Shown here: piece by piece, positions 1-11,746 of the stretch
Layout: the number at the start of each line of letters is the position of its first letter
How positions within the stretch are numbered: position 1 is the stretch's first letter
NCBI GenBank assembly: GCA_030248295.1
Contig: JASANH010001446.1
Coordinates: 434,001 to 498,000, forward strand
DNA from: Mesodorylaimus sp. YZB2_4
Taxonomy: Eukaryota > Nematoda > Enoplea > Dorylaimida > Dorylaimidae
Length of the DNA stretch: 64,000 nucleotides
Reading direction: 5' to 3'
Translations under genes and position numbers: made by a program
The notes under the pieces: model-generated
Database searches by the model: none
Seen by the model: only the letters and a program-made list of their open reading frames with translations
What the model was told of the DNA's origin: nothing

Positions 1-75
1 ACCGCCACTCGTGAGTACCGGGTGAGTCACCCAGAGCCAGGTGTGCAAGGCCAGCGACGGACTTACTAAACTGCC
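1..75 (-). repeat. Truncated SINE-like fragment at window edge
   Basis: The first ~75 bases match, in reverse complement, the middle of the complete SINE at 51978-52404. Both carry the string GTGAGTCACCC followed by a CCAGG..TGCAAG block and a purine-rich stretch ending near TTTATGG/CTTACTAAAC. The copy is diverged and is cut by the window edge, so neither its ends nor target-site duplications can be seen. Seen: the shared words. Inferred: common family membership. Confidence 0.4.
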
Positions 76-1224
76 CTTCTCAGCCGGAACATAACTGAGC
101 CACGGCGGCTCTTAAGTGTGGTGGTTGGTAGCTCATCGGCTACCTGTGATCTTCGAAAATCTGAGCAGGATACAAGAAAGAGCGCACTAGTCATTCGACA
201 GTCAAATCTGGTTTAGACTGCCAATTAGCCACAGCCGCATCTGCATTATTTTTTGAGGAAAACTTGAGCATGAAGAGTATGCTGCGCGGTCGTATCCAAG
301 AAGTTTCAAGATTCGTAAAAAAATCGTAACGTAACTAAAATCGTTCATTGTTGGAAATGACAGAAATTGTTGATTTTGGCACATCCTGACGAATGAGATC
401 GAATTAAAAGGCATTTGTAAAATTGGAAAAAACAAGAGAGCGAAAAAGATGCGCCGCGCCGTGAACACGGTGATCCAACGGATCAGCAACTCGTAGGCAT
501 CAGATAGCTCGTCACTTACCAGGCCCTGTCCTCGCATCGATTTTTGTCGGTTCATATTCGCTGAGAATTCCTTCCCGGAAAACTGTTCGCACTGATTCGT
601 CTTTCGATTTTGTCTCACCGCTCTTCCCATCGTGTATTTCGCGTTTCTCGATTCGTTGTTCCACTTGAGACTAAGACAAAGCACCAGTCAAATATCGTCC
701 CATAAATAGTATTTTACCAGCACTTACTTCGTCAATATGTGTGTCATTTGGAAAAAGACGACCATATAATACGAAAATAACAATCATAAGTTTGAATAAA
801 ACTAAAAGCAGGCACCATCGATGACGAAACAACCGACGAATTTCATTTAGTCGCCGTTGTATCGACATCCCGATTGACTTCTAAAATAGGCCGGATCGAA
901 GTACAGTCACAGCAAGCTTCTTCAAAAAGTTCGACCGGCTAGAGCGAGAATCGAGCAATTAATGAAAGCGAAAGTGCCAGCTGGGTGGAACGTGGCGTCT
1001 GCTACACCTGCATCCGCTTACTTCACCTGCTGGCGGGAATTTGAATTTTACATTTGCATGATGCAGTCACAAAACATTTTCGAGACTGGAAAATCGAACC
1101 TGCATTTAGTTTTAACGAAGGGTTCATCGACAAGGATGCCAAAATCAATGACACAGCAAAATACATGTCCAAACAGCAAAAGCTACAAGATTATTGCAAA
1201 GATAACAAAAACAGGACCAAAAAA

Positions 1225-2549
1225 TCATTTTTTATTTGACCCAATGTCCTTGCTTCCAAGCAACTGTAAAGCCGAAGTGTAAGCTGGCAGGCCGTCATCG
1301 ACAGCGGAATCTTGAAGAGGAAGACTGCCATAATCGGGTGGAGGCTCAGTAGTATTGCTCAGGTCGGCGTAAGGAGGTGGTGGAGACTCAGTGAGTGCAT
1401 CGGATGTAGAAGCGAGCCGCGGCTGATATTGTAAAAGTAACGAGCAATTATGATCGCTACCACAATGAGTATAGCCACTTCGATGAATGCACCGACGATC
1501 ATTGTTCAGAAAATAGACTCGTAACACTTCGTTGTCATCCATACTTGATCGGCGTAAATGAACTGTCGGGCTCGCACTGTTTCCGCAGGAAGCAGAACGG
1601 GATGCGCAATGCGAGCGACAAGGATGGCCATGCCCGTTTCGAGATCTGTGATGGCGTCGAGTTCCGTCAGTCTCCAATTGTTCTGGTTGATGATGCAGCT
1701 TTCGAACGAGGTATTTGGCGCCGAGATAACTGGCCAATAAGATCAGTGCAACAAAAGCCAGCGTGCATCCAGCCACAACAAAGATGGCCGATTGGAAACC
1801 CCAAACAGCTCCGTGATTGCTCGGCGAAGAAGCAAAAGCGGATCTTTTGGGATCGTGGATGCTGTAACTGCTCATTCCATTGCTGCTACCTTCCGACGTG
1901 CCAGCTATGAACGATCCTGGGCCATTAGCTGATGGTCGTGAACAACACAGACGACGTTCCCATACATTGCACTCGTATTGGCCATCGGGCGCCGAAGATG
2001 GACGATGGCAACACCAAGATATGGGAATGCAACGTCCAGAGGCGCATGCGATTCGATCCCGACATCGGTCATCGCCGCATCTAAAAAAGGAAAGTGCGTT
2101 GTCTAAGGTATTTAACGAATGCACAAGACGGGATTGGGTTGAGTGTACGAATATGGGATGTATTTCCAGAAAACCCCGCCCGAGTCATTCTCTTCCAAGG
2201 TGACTATAGCGTGTCAATTTGGAATTGAGTTAGAATCTGCCACTATTTTACAGGTCCGTCCCTTATCTCCTGTCCAGCACAAAGAGGCAGTCATGATTTT
2301 GGAGTGCGGACTCATAAGTTTTAGTAGCTAATAGACCGATAGGCCAATAACTAGACTGCATCTTCGAACGAGGACGTCATTTTACTATCCTATTAAATAA
2401 AAAACCAATAAACTCACGTACAATTCGTTATTTTCATCACTTCCGTCGGGACAGTCACGAAATGCATCGCAAAGGTATCTTTGAAAAATACAATTACCAT
2501 CAGAGCATTGAAATTGACCCGCATGGCACATTTTATTTGTAGCAGGCAT
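1225..2549 (-). CDS. LDL-receptor class A domain membrane protein, LDLRAD3-like
   Basis: Two exons (2549-2422 and 2080-1225) join in phase to give 327 aa. Residues ~8-43 form a full LDLa module with six Cys; the last Cys is created exactly by the splice, and DCPDGSDE is the calcium-binding signature. A second LDLa-like stretch (GRCIPISWCC) has lost one Cys. A transmembrane helix follows (SAIFVVAGCTLAFVALILLA, then basic residues), and the tail has two PPxY-type WW-ligands (PPPPY, PPPDY) as in LDLRAD3/4 adaptors of Nedd4-type E3 ligases. Oddities: no signal peptide precedes the first LDLa and an in-frame TAA lies just upstream, so an N-terminal exon may be missed. The stretch between helix and PPxY is His/Arg/Ser-rich and looks out of frame; another frame there also looks coding. 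The central structure is therefore uncertain. Confidence 0.6.
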
Positions 2550-2824
2550 GGTTTCAAAGAATTACAAAACTTATAATCACATTGCTCACAATTTCATGTC
2601 AACATCGCTTGATCGATAACAGATTGTTACGCTCCGTGCTTTTGGGCATGGATTCAGCACCTTAAGAAATTTGCATATTCACGCACCGCTGTTGTCATTG
2701 GTGATAAAGCTGTCTGCTAAGCGCGGGAAAATACGGTAAATTCGGCTGATTCGAATTCGTAAAGTTTTCCAGCGTTTCGAACATTGTTCTTGTCGTGTCA
2801 CTTCTCACTCATTTCCTTCAAAAA
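2550..2824. promoter_or_regulatory. Shared upstream region of divergent LDLa gene and DPH6
   Basis: Only about 275 bp separate the two head-to-head start codons, so this interval must hold the 5' UTRs and core promoters of both genes. No TATA box or known operator is evident. The promoter role is inferred from position only. Confidence 0.4.
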
Positions 2825-4738
2825 ATGAAATTCGTCGCTTTGGTCAGTGGTGGAAAAGACAGCTGCTACAATATGATGAAATGTGTTGCCGATGGTCACG
2901 AGTTGGTCTGTTTGGCGAATTTGCAACCACCTGAAGGTAAGCCATGTCATGTCATAAACCTCATCGACAGGCCTGGCTGCCATATTTGCTCCCGAGTAAG
3001 GTTTTTAAATTGTAGGGAGGTTTCGGGTTGGGTGATCTGATTTGGCCTGCGCGGCAGTGTGTTGCCTGGCCGACTTTCTCACTTGGCAATGTATAAGTGA
3101 TGTTAATAGACGTCACCCCTTTAGTGACCTGATGAGATGGCCGCCCTCTAACTTCACCGTCTAACGATAGGGCACCAATCGTGTAAGGATACACAACCTC
3201 TTGTAGCCAATGGAGGAAGGTAGGTATTGAGAACTGGGTGTGGAAATCGTGATTAAGGTGGTTCTAGTAGTCATCAGCCTGATTTGTGGCTCGAGGACCT
3301 GACTATGCATGCATTGCAGGATGTTGCCATTGATTTGTAATGTGATTCTAAGTCGCAACGTCCCGTATGCCTATCATCCAAGTTCTCTTAACAATGTTCT
3401 TGTAAGCCTATGCGTAATATAGATGCTCCACGTCTCTGTTTACCTCACCTCAATACAATCCCAGAATCGTGCTTCTGAGTCAGAAGTTGTTCTGCCACAG
3501 CTGGTGGGTTGCGCAACCATTGCTGCCAATAAATTCTTCCTGCTGTGTTCCTGTAGGCATAGTCCCAAAAGATGTTTAAGTCCGTAGTTAATTCGAGCAG
3601 ACGACGAGAAGAATGGTTAGATATGACCATTCTATATTCTAATGGTTACTTCTGCATGTAAAGCGAGTATCTCAATATTCTAATCACATACCCGCCCCAT
3701 GTGTTTTTGCTTTCTGCTTAGGCTGCTGTTTCTGCTGTGTTTTCAATTGTTCATCAGGCACCATGGCCTTGACTGACTGCTGCTACATTTAGGTATAGTC
3801 GGCCAAACGAGACAGTCGGCCAGGTGATACACAATCGCCTGCGTAGCCTAGTTCAGATGAGGTTCTTACGTAAGAAGAGTGTTCCTAAAATAATTTAGCT
3901 TACAAGGTGCAATAGGAACAGTACGTGGCCCAGTAAGTTCACCGACCCGTCCCCGCGGTAGCGTTGCATTTCTCGTGAACTACCAGTTTTATAATTGGGC
4001 TTGTCTGACTTTGCTGGACTGGACATCCTAGCTGGGAGTCTCCATATTTGACTACTAATCATGTTTTCTCTCGGATCTCTTTACCTTAATTTTATAGGAA
4101 TCGATGAACTGGACAGTTACATGTACCAAACCGTTGGTCACGACGCCTTGTACATCTACGCTGAAGCGATGGGCAACGTTCCGTTCGTGCGTCGCAGAAT
4201 CTCTGGCCGACCACTGTCACTGGACAAGACCTACTCGCCTGAAACAAATCCAACGGACGAGGTGGAAGATTTGTACGATTTATTAAAAGAAGTGAAAGAT
4301 CGTTTCAACATCGAAGCCGTGTCCGTCGGAGCTATCTTCTCCGAATATCAAAGCGTTCGCGTTCAAAATGTATGCGATCGTTTGAATCTCCAAATGTTGG
4401 CCTACTTATGGAAAAGGGAACAAAAGCAGCTAATGCGCGATATGATTGACCATGGTTTGGATGCGATATTAATCAAAGTAGCCGCCATGGGTCTAACTCC
4501 AGAACGCCATTTAGGCGCGCATCTGAGAGACGTCTACGACGATCTGGTATCCAAGGAAGAGAGCATAGGTTTGAATGTGTGTGGTGAGGGTGGCGAATTC
4601 GAGTCTTTCGTACTCGATTGCCCTTTATTTAAGAAACGTATAGTAATTGATGAATCGGAGAAAGTATTGCATTCGAACGATGCTTTTGCACCTGTTGCTT
4701 TTCTACGTTTGAAGCGTTTGCATCTGGAGGACAAATGA
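2825..4738 (+). CDS. DPH6: Diphthine--ammonia ligase
   Basis: Two exons, 2825-2936 and 4098-4738, close in phase 1 to give 250 aa (human DPH6 is about 267). The enzyme makes the last step of diphthamide synthesis on elongation factor 2, using ATP and ammonia, in the cytosol. The N-terminus has the PP-loop ATP-pyrophosphatase motif SGGKDS. Downstream are family signatures ELDSYMYQTVGH, DEVEDLY, VSVGAIFSEYQ, AYLWKREQ, IKVAAMGL and the C-terminal CGEGGEFESFVLDCPLF. The start is the Met directly before the PP-loop strand; an in-frame CTG-type start 30 nt upstream is unnecessary. The single 1161-nt intron is long for this window and has no visible gene. The short animal form is complete; there is no YjgF-like extension. 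Head to head with the LDLa gene. Confidence 0.96.
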
Positions 4739-4919
4739 TGTCAGTCGGGTATTCGGTTTTGTTAGAAGCGATATTTGGGTGGTTTTATTGTGATTGAAAC
4801 GTTGAATTAAAATCAAGTTTTACCTGATTATTTTGTAAGCAGTTATAGTAAGGCTGCAAAGCGTACGAAGGTGGTCGTGCTTGAATAGCAAGCTTCCTTG
4901 CAAACTGCACGGTGACTCC

Positions 4920-4939
4920 GCCCCCCCCCCCCCCCCCCC
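4920..4939. repeat. Poly(C) homopolymer tract
   Basis: An uninterrupted run of about 20 C (preceded by CTCCG) just downstream of DPH6. It reads as poly(G) on the other strand and could form G-quadruplex structure or be a length-unstable microsatellite. A similar tract occurs near 35946. Confidence 0.85.
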
Positions 4940-5015
4940 AAGGAATGGGTTCAGAGTTTGAACCAAACCCTGCCCTAAGATTTGGGAGTAATGTCCATCC
5001 CAAAAATCCACTCAT

Positions 5016-6194
5016 CCAAAACCCGAAAAACCTTGATTAGTGAGGTGAGGTGCGCAATCGAATATTTTACTGGTTTTTTGGACATGCTTACCCACACGAT
5101 AAGTACTGTACATAGAAGCAGAGGGAACAGAAATGATCAGCCAGCTTTCAAGTGCACAAGGACTGCGTAACATATCTCGCAGTCGCACGTGGGAAGCACC
5201 CTAAGTGCCATCTGGGGTATCCAGTGTGGCCCGCATGTCAATGCAGGTCACTGGTTAGTGGAATGGCCAAGCCCCTTCGCACGATCGTTGCTAAAGCGTG
5301 ATCTTGTGTCAGAAGTGGGTTAGTGCCTTGTCATCATTTGAGCGAGCACACAGTCTTAGGACTGCCCGCCAATCTAAAAATGGGTTGGGTTTTGCCACAG
5401 CTAAAGCTAAAGAAGTCCCTGGCTCGCTTAAGGCAGACTACAGCAGGGCTGACCAGAGGATGGATCAAACTACAGGAACTACCCCACGCAGTGCACAAAC
5501 ACCTCAAGCCGAGTTTATTGCCACAACACTACGAGGGCCGTACAGACTCACGATTCGGGGAGCAAGCGCATGCGTGGGCTGTCGAAGGGGTTCTGACGGG
5601 CCCACGGGCAAGTCGGCGGGAAAAAACTCCAAGTGAAGGAAGGCAAGTCTTGAGGCTATACCTGTGGATGACACATCAGCCCAAGGGGTTGATGATTCCT
5701 AGCCAGTGGAGATCGATTACTTTCTTCCGCTCGCCATGGCCTACCAGGCACCTGGGTTAACTCAGGGTTAATCAGGTGCCCGGGTTTCGAACCCGGGACC
5801 ACCTGATTAACAGAACTACTCGCCGCGCCCGTCTTTATTGGGCATGGCAGTCTATACAGAAAATTTCCGTGATTTTTTTCTGGCTCCAGATGCCATGTCT
5901 TCAGAAGCGCCCTTCAAAAATGTAGTGCCCATGAAAGGCTCGCTCAGACAGAGCCCAGTTTGCATTGACACACACTCGTTCACGACCAGGCTTCCATGGA
6001 AACTGAACTCCTATTACAGCCAGGTCATACCCTCTGAGAGCGAGCCGCCAGTGTCATGATTTTTGTCCCTGGCAGTGGAAAGACTTCTCGTCCTTCGCAT
6101 AGCCCATTCCTATGCCTTGTCAGGTGCACTATCTCCGCCGAAATTTTCAGCGTTTATTTCACATACAAAATAATCAAGTCCGCAGAGTCCAAAG
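5016..6194. other. Intergenic region without a supported gene
   Basis: Between DPH6 and the coiled-coil gene. Short open frames exist on the + strand (for example 5298-5760) but show no family resemblance, no splice partners and Arg/Ser/Thr-rich composition typical of non-coding frames. The only clear structure is the hairpin at 5767-5811. Confidence 0.5.
5767..5811. repeat. Long nested hairpin with tRNA T-arm-like core
   Basis: Outer arms GTTAATCAGGTG (5767-5778) and CACCTGATTAAC (5800-5811) are perfect complements. Inside, CCCGGGTT/AACCCGGG pair around a TCG loop, giving about 20 bp of stem with one 2-nt bulge. The core GGTTTCGAACC resembles a tRNA T-arm/B-box, but no D-arm, anticodon arm or acceptor stem can be built around it. 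GGCACCTG at about 5748 offers an alternative pairing partner for CAGGTGCC. Confidence 0.75.
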
Positions 6195-7628
6195 TCAAAT
6201 TAAAGCTTCGCACACATCGTTATCAAAAATCACACCTGATTTCTGTCCAGAAAAGAACCCACTCGGCATCAGCATGGACAACAGGAGGTCGCAGACTTTG
6301 TCAGACTTTTCGCGTTTGACTTCTTCCATCGAAGTGTTCTTCTCAGGCGTCAGGAACTGCAGCAAAAGCGATTGCTTTCCAGCGCGGACCACGTCGGCCT
6401 TCTTTTTCTCGATGGACGTCGAAGAATTTTCTTCAGCCGATTGTTTCATATACGGGACACCGCTCGAACTGGCCAGCATTTCGACCCACTGACGCTGGCA
6501 CTCGTTCCATCCGTCCCATTCGTTGGCCGCTTTCGGTGGCGGGGGTTTCGCTTCTGCCACCTTTGCCACCTTCTTCGCGGACACACCACCGCTGCGATTT
6601 CGAGCGCGGCGAGCTCGTTCAAGCAATACTTGTTGCGCCCGACGAGCCGCGTCCTCGGCGACTCGAGCTGGTTCCGATTGCCTGAATGAAAGGAGAAAGA
6701 ACAAAAAAGACAACCCAGCGTTCCCAGGAAGGTGGGATACTCACGTCCGCCATGTGTCCTCTGTGCCAGCCGATCGAGTGGCACGACTGTCGCGCGTGAT
6801 TATAGCCTCGGCTGTGCCTTCCAATTCACCCGCACTTCGGGCATCGGGCGGGGTTTGAGCTCGACGTTGGCCTCGCATGTCGACGAAACTAGGAGAGCCC
6901 ACCATTTCGTACGCGGAGTAGAGATCGCCCCGACGCTGTATTTGAGGTGGCTCGAACACGATCTTGCGGTCAGTGCTGATTACCACCCGAGCCACGTTCT
7001 CCTCGGCTGATGGATCCTTTTCCACTGGCTCGTTCAAAGGACGGCCGAACTCGTCTACGATTTCGAAGCTGATGTACCTGAGCGACCCGTCCTCGACGGG
7101 TTCGGCCGACGACGCGGTTTCCTTGGACGTGACCACGTCACCCACTTGCTCTGTATCCATCTTCGAATCGGCTCGACCCCAACCATTTTCTTCCAGCAGA
7201 TTCTTTAACTCGACCATCAGCTCGGCGTATTCGTCGACCTCGGCGTCCAGCAACTCCGCCAGCTGCTCGGCGGTCGTGTCTGCGGGCTGGGACTGACGCA
7301 GCGTTTGAAGATAGCTATCGCATCGAACCACGAACTCCCTGAGACGCTCAGGAAGCTCGTTCACCGAGTCGAAACCCGATTCGGCGTAGTAGTGGAGCAG
7401 CGAACGGTAGGCCTCGGCCATTTCCAAGTAGCGTTGCTTCCCAGCCAGACCACCTTCTTCTCGCAACTGATTCCTCTCTTCGACAGTTACGCCCCTCGAC
7501 AGTCGACGTTCCTTGAGTGACTGGATTTGATTGTCGCAAATTCGCAGCATTTCTTCCAACATTTTGTGCTCGGCGTTCATACGGCGGAGTTGACGGGCTT
7601 CGCGTCCGAGGGCGTTCGAATCGCTCAT
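6195..7628 (-). CDS. Uncharacterised coiled-coil protein, 456 aa
   Basis: Two exons, 7628-6745 and 6681-6195, join in phase 2 across a 63-nt GT-AG intron to give 456 aa. The start is the Met in MSDSNALGREARQLRR; upstream in-frame sequence has no ATG. The first ~140 residues are highly charged with heptad-like Leu spacing (RMNAEHKMLEEMLRICDN), suggesting a coiled coil. The middle is acidic and probably disordered, with isolated strands such as RYISFEIVDEFGRPL. Exon 2 starts with an Ala/Arg-rich helix, then a Lys/Pro-rich segment (KVAEAKPPPPKA) and a conserved-looking WDGWNECQRQWVEML. No enzyme motif, signal peptide or membrane segment is visible. I do not recognise the family; the phase-closing intron and composition support a real gene. 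Confidence 0.75.
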
Positions 7629-7993
7629 TTCCTTTCGGTTTTTGGAATTTTCAGTTTGTTGCAAAAGATGAAAACGACACAACTAACTACTAGATCGGAT
7701 TTGAACGAAAATGACGAAACTTCAAAGTGATACTGACATTGTAAACATGACAGTTTGATGCAGGCACCAATCGGGGTGGCACATTCCAGGTTTTCTGCAT
7801 GTGTGCATTCATGATCAGTTATTTGCTCGAGCTACATAAATATAATAGGAAGCGAGAGGAGCGAAGTTGTCCGTCAAAACTCTAGGAAATCCTGTCTCAT
7901 TGGGTCCGTTAGGCAGGCCCTCACTTCTGACGATACAGTCTCTCTCTTATGGTCATATTTTCAAACCCTGACATAGCCAGAACCGCTAATAGG

Positions 7994-8802
7994 TTATCGG
8001 AACGGCCAGACGCACTGGAACTTTGCATGTAAAGGTTCGGAAAGCCCAACGTCCCGCTGAGAACGTTCGCGCAAGCTCAGGAGGTACTGATCGCGCCATT
8101 TCTTCCAGAACTCCTCCAAATGCCGTTGGCCCCTTTTCCAATGCTCCAAGAGCATAGCGGTCGAAGATACATTCTGCGCGAAATTAGGATCCTCCCTTTC
8201 TTGTGGATCCCAAGAAGGTGTACCCGTAGCTATGTTCCAGGACAAGAAATGCGCTGGAGTCAAGGCTTGGCCACACTGAATGTCCGCCCCACATAAGTGA
8301 TCGGACGCGAATTGATCACCGCTTCGATCTCGATGACTCCAGTTTGCAACTGAGTCAAGCTCAAGCACAATTTGCCGAAAATTTTCCTCATACACTGCTT
8401 TACCAAACGCACGAATCGCTCGTAGAGCCCGCCGCGCCACGGTGCCCGCTCAGTGACAAAGTGCCACTTTATGCCCTGATCCCAGCCCACTTTCAAGACC
8501 CATAGTTGCTGCAAGAACAGCTTTGCAGACAAGGAAACCGGGCTAAACAGACCCAACGGATCAAAATACGATGCGATAAACCTCAAGACGCTACGCTTCG
8601 TCAAAGGCGCGCTAGATATGAAACCCGAGGGAATGACAACACCCCACGTGTCTTCCCTTAACACCCAAGAGTAACCTAGCACTGAAACAGCTTGAGCCGT
8701 GACTCGATCCTCGAGCGGCACCGATTCCAAGAAGGTAGTTGAATTAGAGGCCCATACCGGATATTCATCGAAGCAGATTGAAAAATGGACTTTGCCTGCC
8801 AA
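7994..8802 (-). pseudogene. BEL/Pao pol 3' fragment: RT connection fused to integrase tail
   Basis: Frame 8802-8260 runs through the RT-connection signature (DPLGLFSPVSL, LFLQQLWVLKVGWD). Near 8465 it jumps straight into the end of an integrase catalytic core (APWRGGLYERFVRLVK, then AVINSRPITYVG). RNase H and the first part of the integrase are therefore deleted. Frame 8440-7994 carries the DUF5641-like end (ALTPAHFL, WKRGQRHLEEFWKKWRDQYL). Two frames are needed, so this is a non-functional relic. Confidence 0.85.
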
Positions 8803-10242
8803 TAAAAAGCGATAGCCAACTCCTCCGATGTAACGCCAGTAATAATGTTAACGACGAAGATATTCCTTGAAATCAAATCTGCAATATCACTGCCCTTTTT
8901 AGCCAGGTGATACTTAATGGTAGCCGCGAGCAAAAACGGACTAGACACAATGCCAAACGGAACGCGGGTAAATCGATAAGTAGCCAAGTTATCCTCAACG
9001 GACAATATCTTCCAACCAAAGAAAACGAGTGACATCCCGATCAGGGGGCTGCAAGCCCACCTGCAAAAACGCTTTCTCGATATCAGAGACTAACCCAACC
9101 GCATGCAGCCGGAAACGAAGCAACAAACTACAGACGTCTTCTAGAAAGACAGGGCCGCGCAACAAACAGTCATTCAGACTAGGAAGATCCTTCCGAGTCC
9201 TTGCAGAACCATCATAGACCACTCTCAACTTCGACGTAGCCTTGTGTGGCGTAATGACCGCATGGTGGGGCAGATCATGCTGCACAGGACCAACCACACT
9301 CGAGTCACACACCTTCTCGATAATGCCACTTTCCAACTGAGTGTCAAGCACGGCCTGATAACGCTCAAAAAACGAAGGATCATTCTTGTGTCGACGGACC
9401 AAGCTAGTCAGTCTTCCCAACGAAAGTGCATAATTCAGAGGAAGGTCAACCGACCTGTCCTTCCACGGCCACGATACGAAATACCGACCGTCACGAAATT
9501 CAACCGTACTATTGAACTGAGCTAAAGCCTCCTCATCCCATGCGTCCTTCACGCGATCCTTGATACCCAAAGTTTCCAAGTCCCATAACTTCGAAACATC
9601 CCGACGCTCACTGACCTCAGGGTCAGCAACAGAAAACGAAGGAAACGCGCTCTCACTCAAAACTAGCTGCGACACGAACAGAGTAGTGATTGATTGTGGA
9701 CGACACCCTACACTCGCCTGACGACCCGTCAGGATCCAACCCAAACTAGAAGCCACCAAATACATGCCAGGCGACACCTCCACCTTTTGAGGTGAAATGA
9801 AGTCCCAGTAATATTCACCACCAATCAACAACTCTAAATTCATGTCCTCCGCAGAGGAAGGCAACGTATCTGCCAAAGGCAAGGACTTGAACAAAGGACC
9901 TTGCAATTTCGTGACATCGACTGCTGAACGCTGCAAACTACCCGTGATATGGGGCACCACATTGACAGACAAAGTGGTATGAGAGCCATCGAGTAAACGA
10001 AGACGAACATCGACCAAAGCAGTATCGATCTCTCTAGCCGCAACTGCACCAAAGGTGTGGACAGAAATCTTCTGCGATCCCTTGGGCTTCAATCCCAAAC
10101 GACTTGCTAAACCCGAAGTGATGTAGGAGCGATGACTACCCCCATCAAGCAAAAGACGCACGGTAGCCGATCTCGACCCTGTCGGCGATTGCACTAAAGC
10201 ACGAGCTGTCTGCAACAAAACAGTGTCCCCCGAGGACAACAA
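8676..10242 (-). pseudogene. BEL/Pao protease and reverse transcriptase fragments
   Basis: Frame 10242-8995 starts with a DUF1758-type retropepsin in which the active-site strand reads LLDGGSHRSYI, where most relatives have D-S-G. It continues into the RT fingers and palm (KLRVVYDGSAR; VSDIEKAFLQV, the motif A Asp). A frameshift around 9000-9030 moves the palm to frame 9035-8676 (RVPFGIVSSPFLL). There the usual YVD(D/N) catalytic box reads FVVN, so the motif C Asp is gone. Both the frameshift and the lost Asp indicate no polymerase activity. Confidence 0.85.
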
Positions 10243-11689
10243 CGAGCCTTCTAAAGTCCCGATCCCGATCCCGAGTCCCGAAAGTCCCTAAAGTCCCAAA
10301 ACCCGATGCCTGCTCAGTAGCCACACTCACGATTTCTGGTGGCCTACCAAATCTCTGATAACAGAGACTACGATGGTGTCCTGTCTTCTCGCAATGACGA
10401 CACGGGCGCATCGAGTGACACTTAGAGACGGAGTGACCCGACTGTAGACAAAAAAAGCATTAGCCTTTGGCTTTCTCCTTACGAGCGTCCACAGTGGCAA
10501 AGCGCGTGCAGTCCTCCGACCAATGACTATCCTTGCAAAATGAGCAACTCGGGTTCCGATTCGCGGAACCCCGCTTTGCTGAAAGCAGAGCACCAGCCGT
10601 CGCTGATGTCGACGAAGAGGAAGATTCCTGTCTTCTTGACTGTTCCAGAAATGAACTACGTTCCCTGGAACTACCCAACAAGTCTGACTTCTGCTTCCCA
10701 ACCTGAGAACCCTCGACGGATTCCCGAGCAATCAAATGACGAGAAATACTGGCGCGAAGAGGCTCAACAGTCCACGCCGCCTCGGTGCGACTCTCTTCCA
10801 GACGCAACAAAAATTCTGAAGGAAGTTTCGATCTGATGATTGACACCAGATAATTCCCCGAGATATCCTCCCCCAGAGCCTCTAACGAATTCAAATGCTG
10901 CTCGATGAGATCGAACAGAACCCGCAATTTGTGCACCTGCTTAGAAGCAGGAGACAAGTCAGTCAAAGCCCGAAAATGCGCATCCACAACCTGCTGAGTG
11001 CGACCGAACCTCTCCTTGAGCATCAGCACAGCCACCGCATAATTCTCAGTCGACAGACCTAACCCTGCAATAGCCCGCTTCGCGTCTCCAGTCAGCTGAG
11101 CGCGCAAATAATTAAACTTGTCGATCGGCTGAAGACTCATATTATTATGCACGGAAGCCTCAAAAGAATCCCAGAATTCCCGCCATCGCATGAGATTCCC
11201 ATCAAATTTAGCGAGTTCTAGCCGAGGCAACTTCACAGTCGCCCGACCACCGCCACCAGCCTGAGCTCCAGCTCCAACAGGAACCTCCCGACGCGCAGCC
11301 TGTTCCGCCAACACGCGAACCTCCTCCAGCCGATGCCTATCATCGCGCTCCCTCTGCTGCTGATCGCGAATATCTTGCATAGCAGCATCCAACTCAGCCT
11401 TCAATTCATCCAGCTGATTCAAGATATCCCCGTCAGACAGAAGCAGATCATCAACGATCTTCTGAGCCGTTTCAGTCGGCTCCTCCTCAGCCGCAACTAA
11501 CTGACCGTGTAAACCACTGAAACGATCACCCCGCTTTTCCAACTTCTCTCGATAGGCGCGAAGAACTCGAAAGTGCGCATCGCGCTCCTGGGCGGTGTCA
11601 AAATCGACAGTCAAGTCAGGCGGAGAAGCCAAGTAATCAGTCAGAAACTTGCGAGCAGGACCCAAAGCTTTCCGAATAGACCCAGACAT
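10145..11689 (-). pseudogene. BEL/Pao Gag with zinc knuckles
   Basis: The 409-aa frame 11689-10460 begins MSGSIRKALGPARKFLTD and contains a DUF1759-like capsid region (LPRLELAKFDGNLMRWREFW; FNYLRAQLTGDAKRAI). It ends with a Cys/His knuckle (CSFCKDSHWSEDC). A second CCHC knuckle (CRHCEKTGHHRSLC) lies in a different frame, 10411-10145, so at least one frameshift separates Gag from the protease. The long intact Gag frame suggests the insertion is not very old. Confidence 0.85.
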
Positions 11690-11746
11690 GGTGTAAGTGT
11701 CGCGAGGAAAAACTCAGCGAGGCTCACTGCGCGGTCAGTGATCAGT

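Larger units (their letters stand above)
7994..11689 (-). mobile_element. Decayed BEL/Pao LTR-type retrotransposon
   Basis: A minus-strand series of retroelement fragments in the order Gag, zinc knuckle, aspartic protease, reverse transcriptase, integrase tail, DUF5641-like C-terminus, as expected for BEL/Pao. The frames change at least four times and a large internal deletion removes RNase H and most of the integrase, so the copy is dead. I compared the flanks (11700-12050 and 7740-7990) by eye and found no matching LTRs or target-site duplication, so the true boundaries are unknown. A strong hairpin (11747-11798) lies just upstream of the Gag start. Confidence 0.88.

Noticed and set aside
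5298-5760. Overlapping plus-strand frames of 112 and 145 codons
   Set aside because: No domain, no signal peptide, no consistent splice sites, and Thr/Arg/Gln-rich composition; treated as non-coding.
5767-5811. tRNA gene
   Set aside because: Only a T-arm-like core is present; D-arm, anticodon stem and a 7-bp acceptor stem cannot be placed.
6372-7296. Several plus-strand frames of 90-112 codons
   Set aside because: All are antisense to the coiled-coil gene, with Arg/Ser-rich composition.
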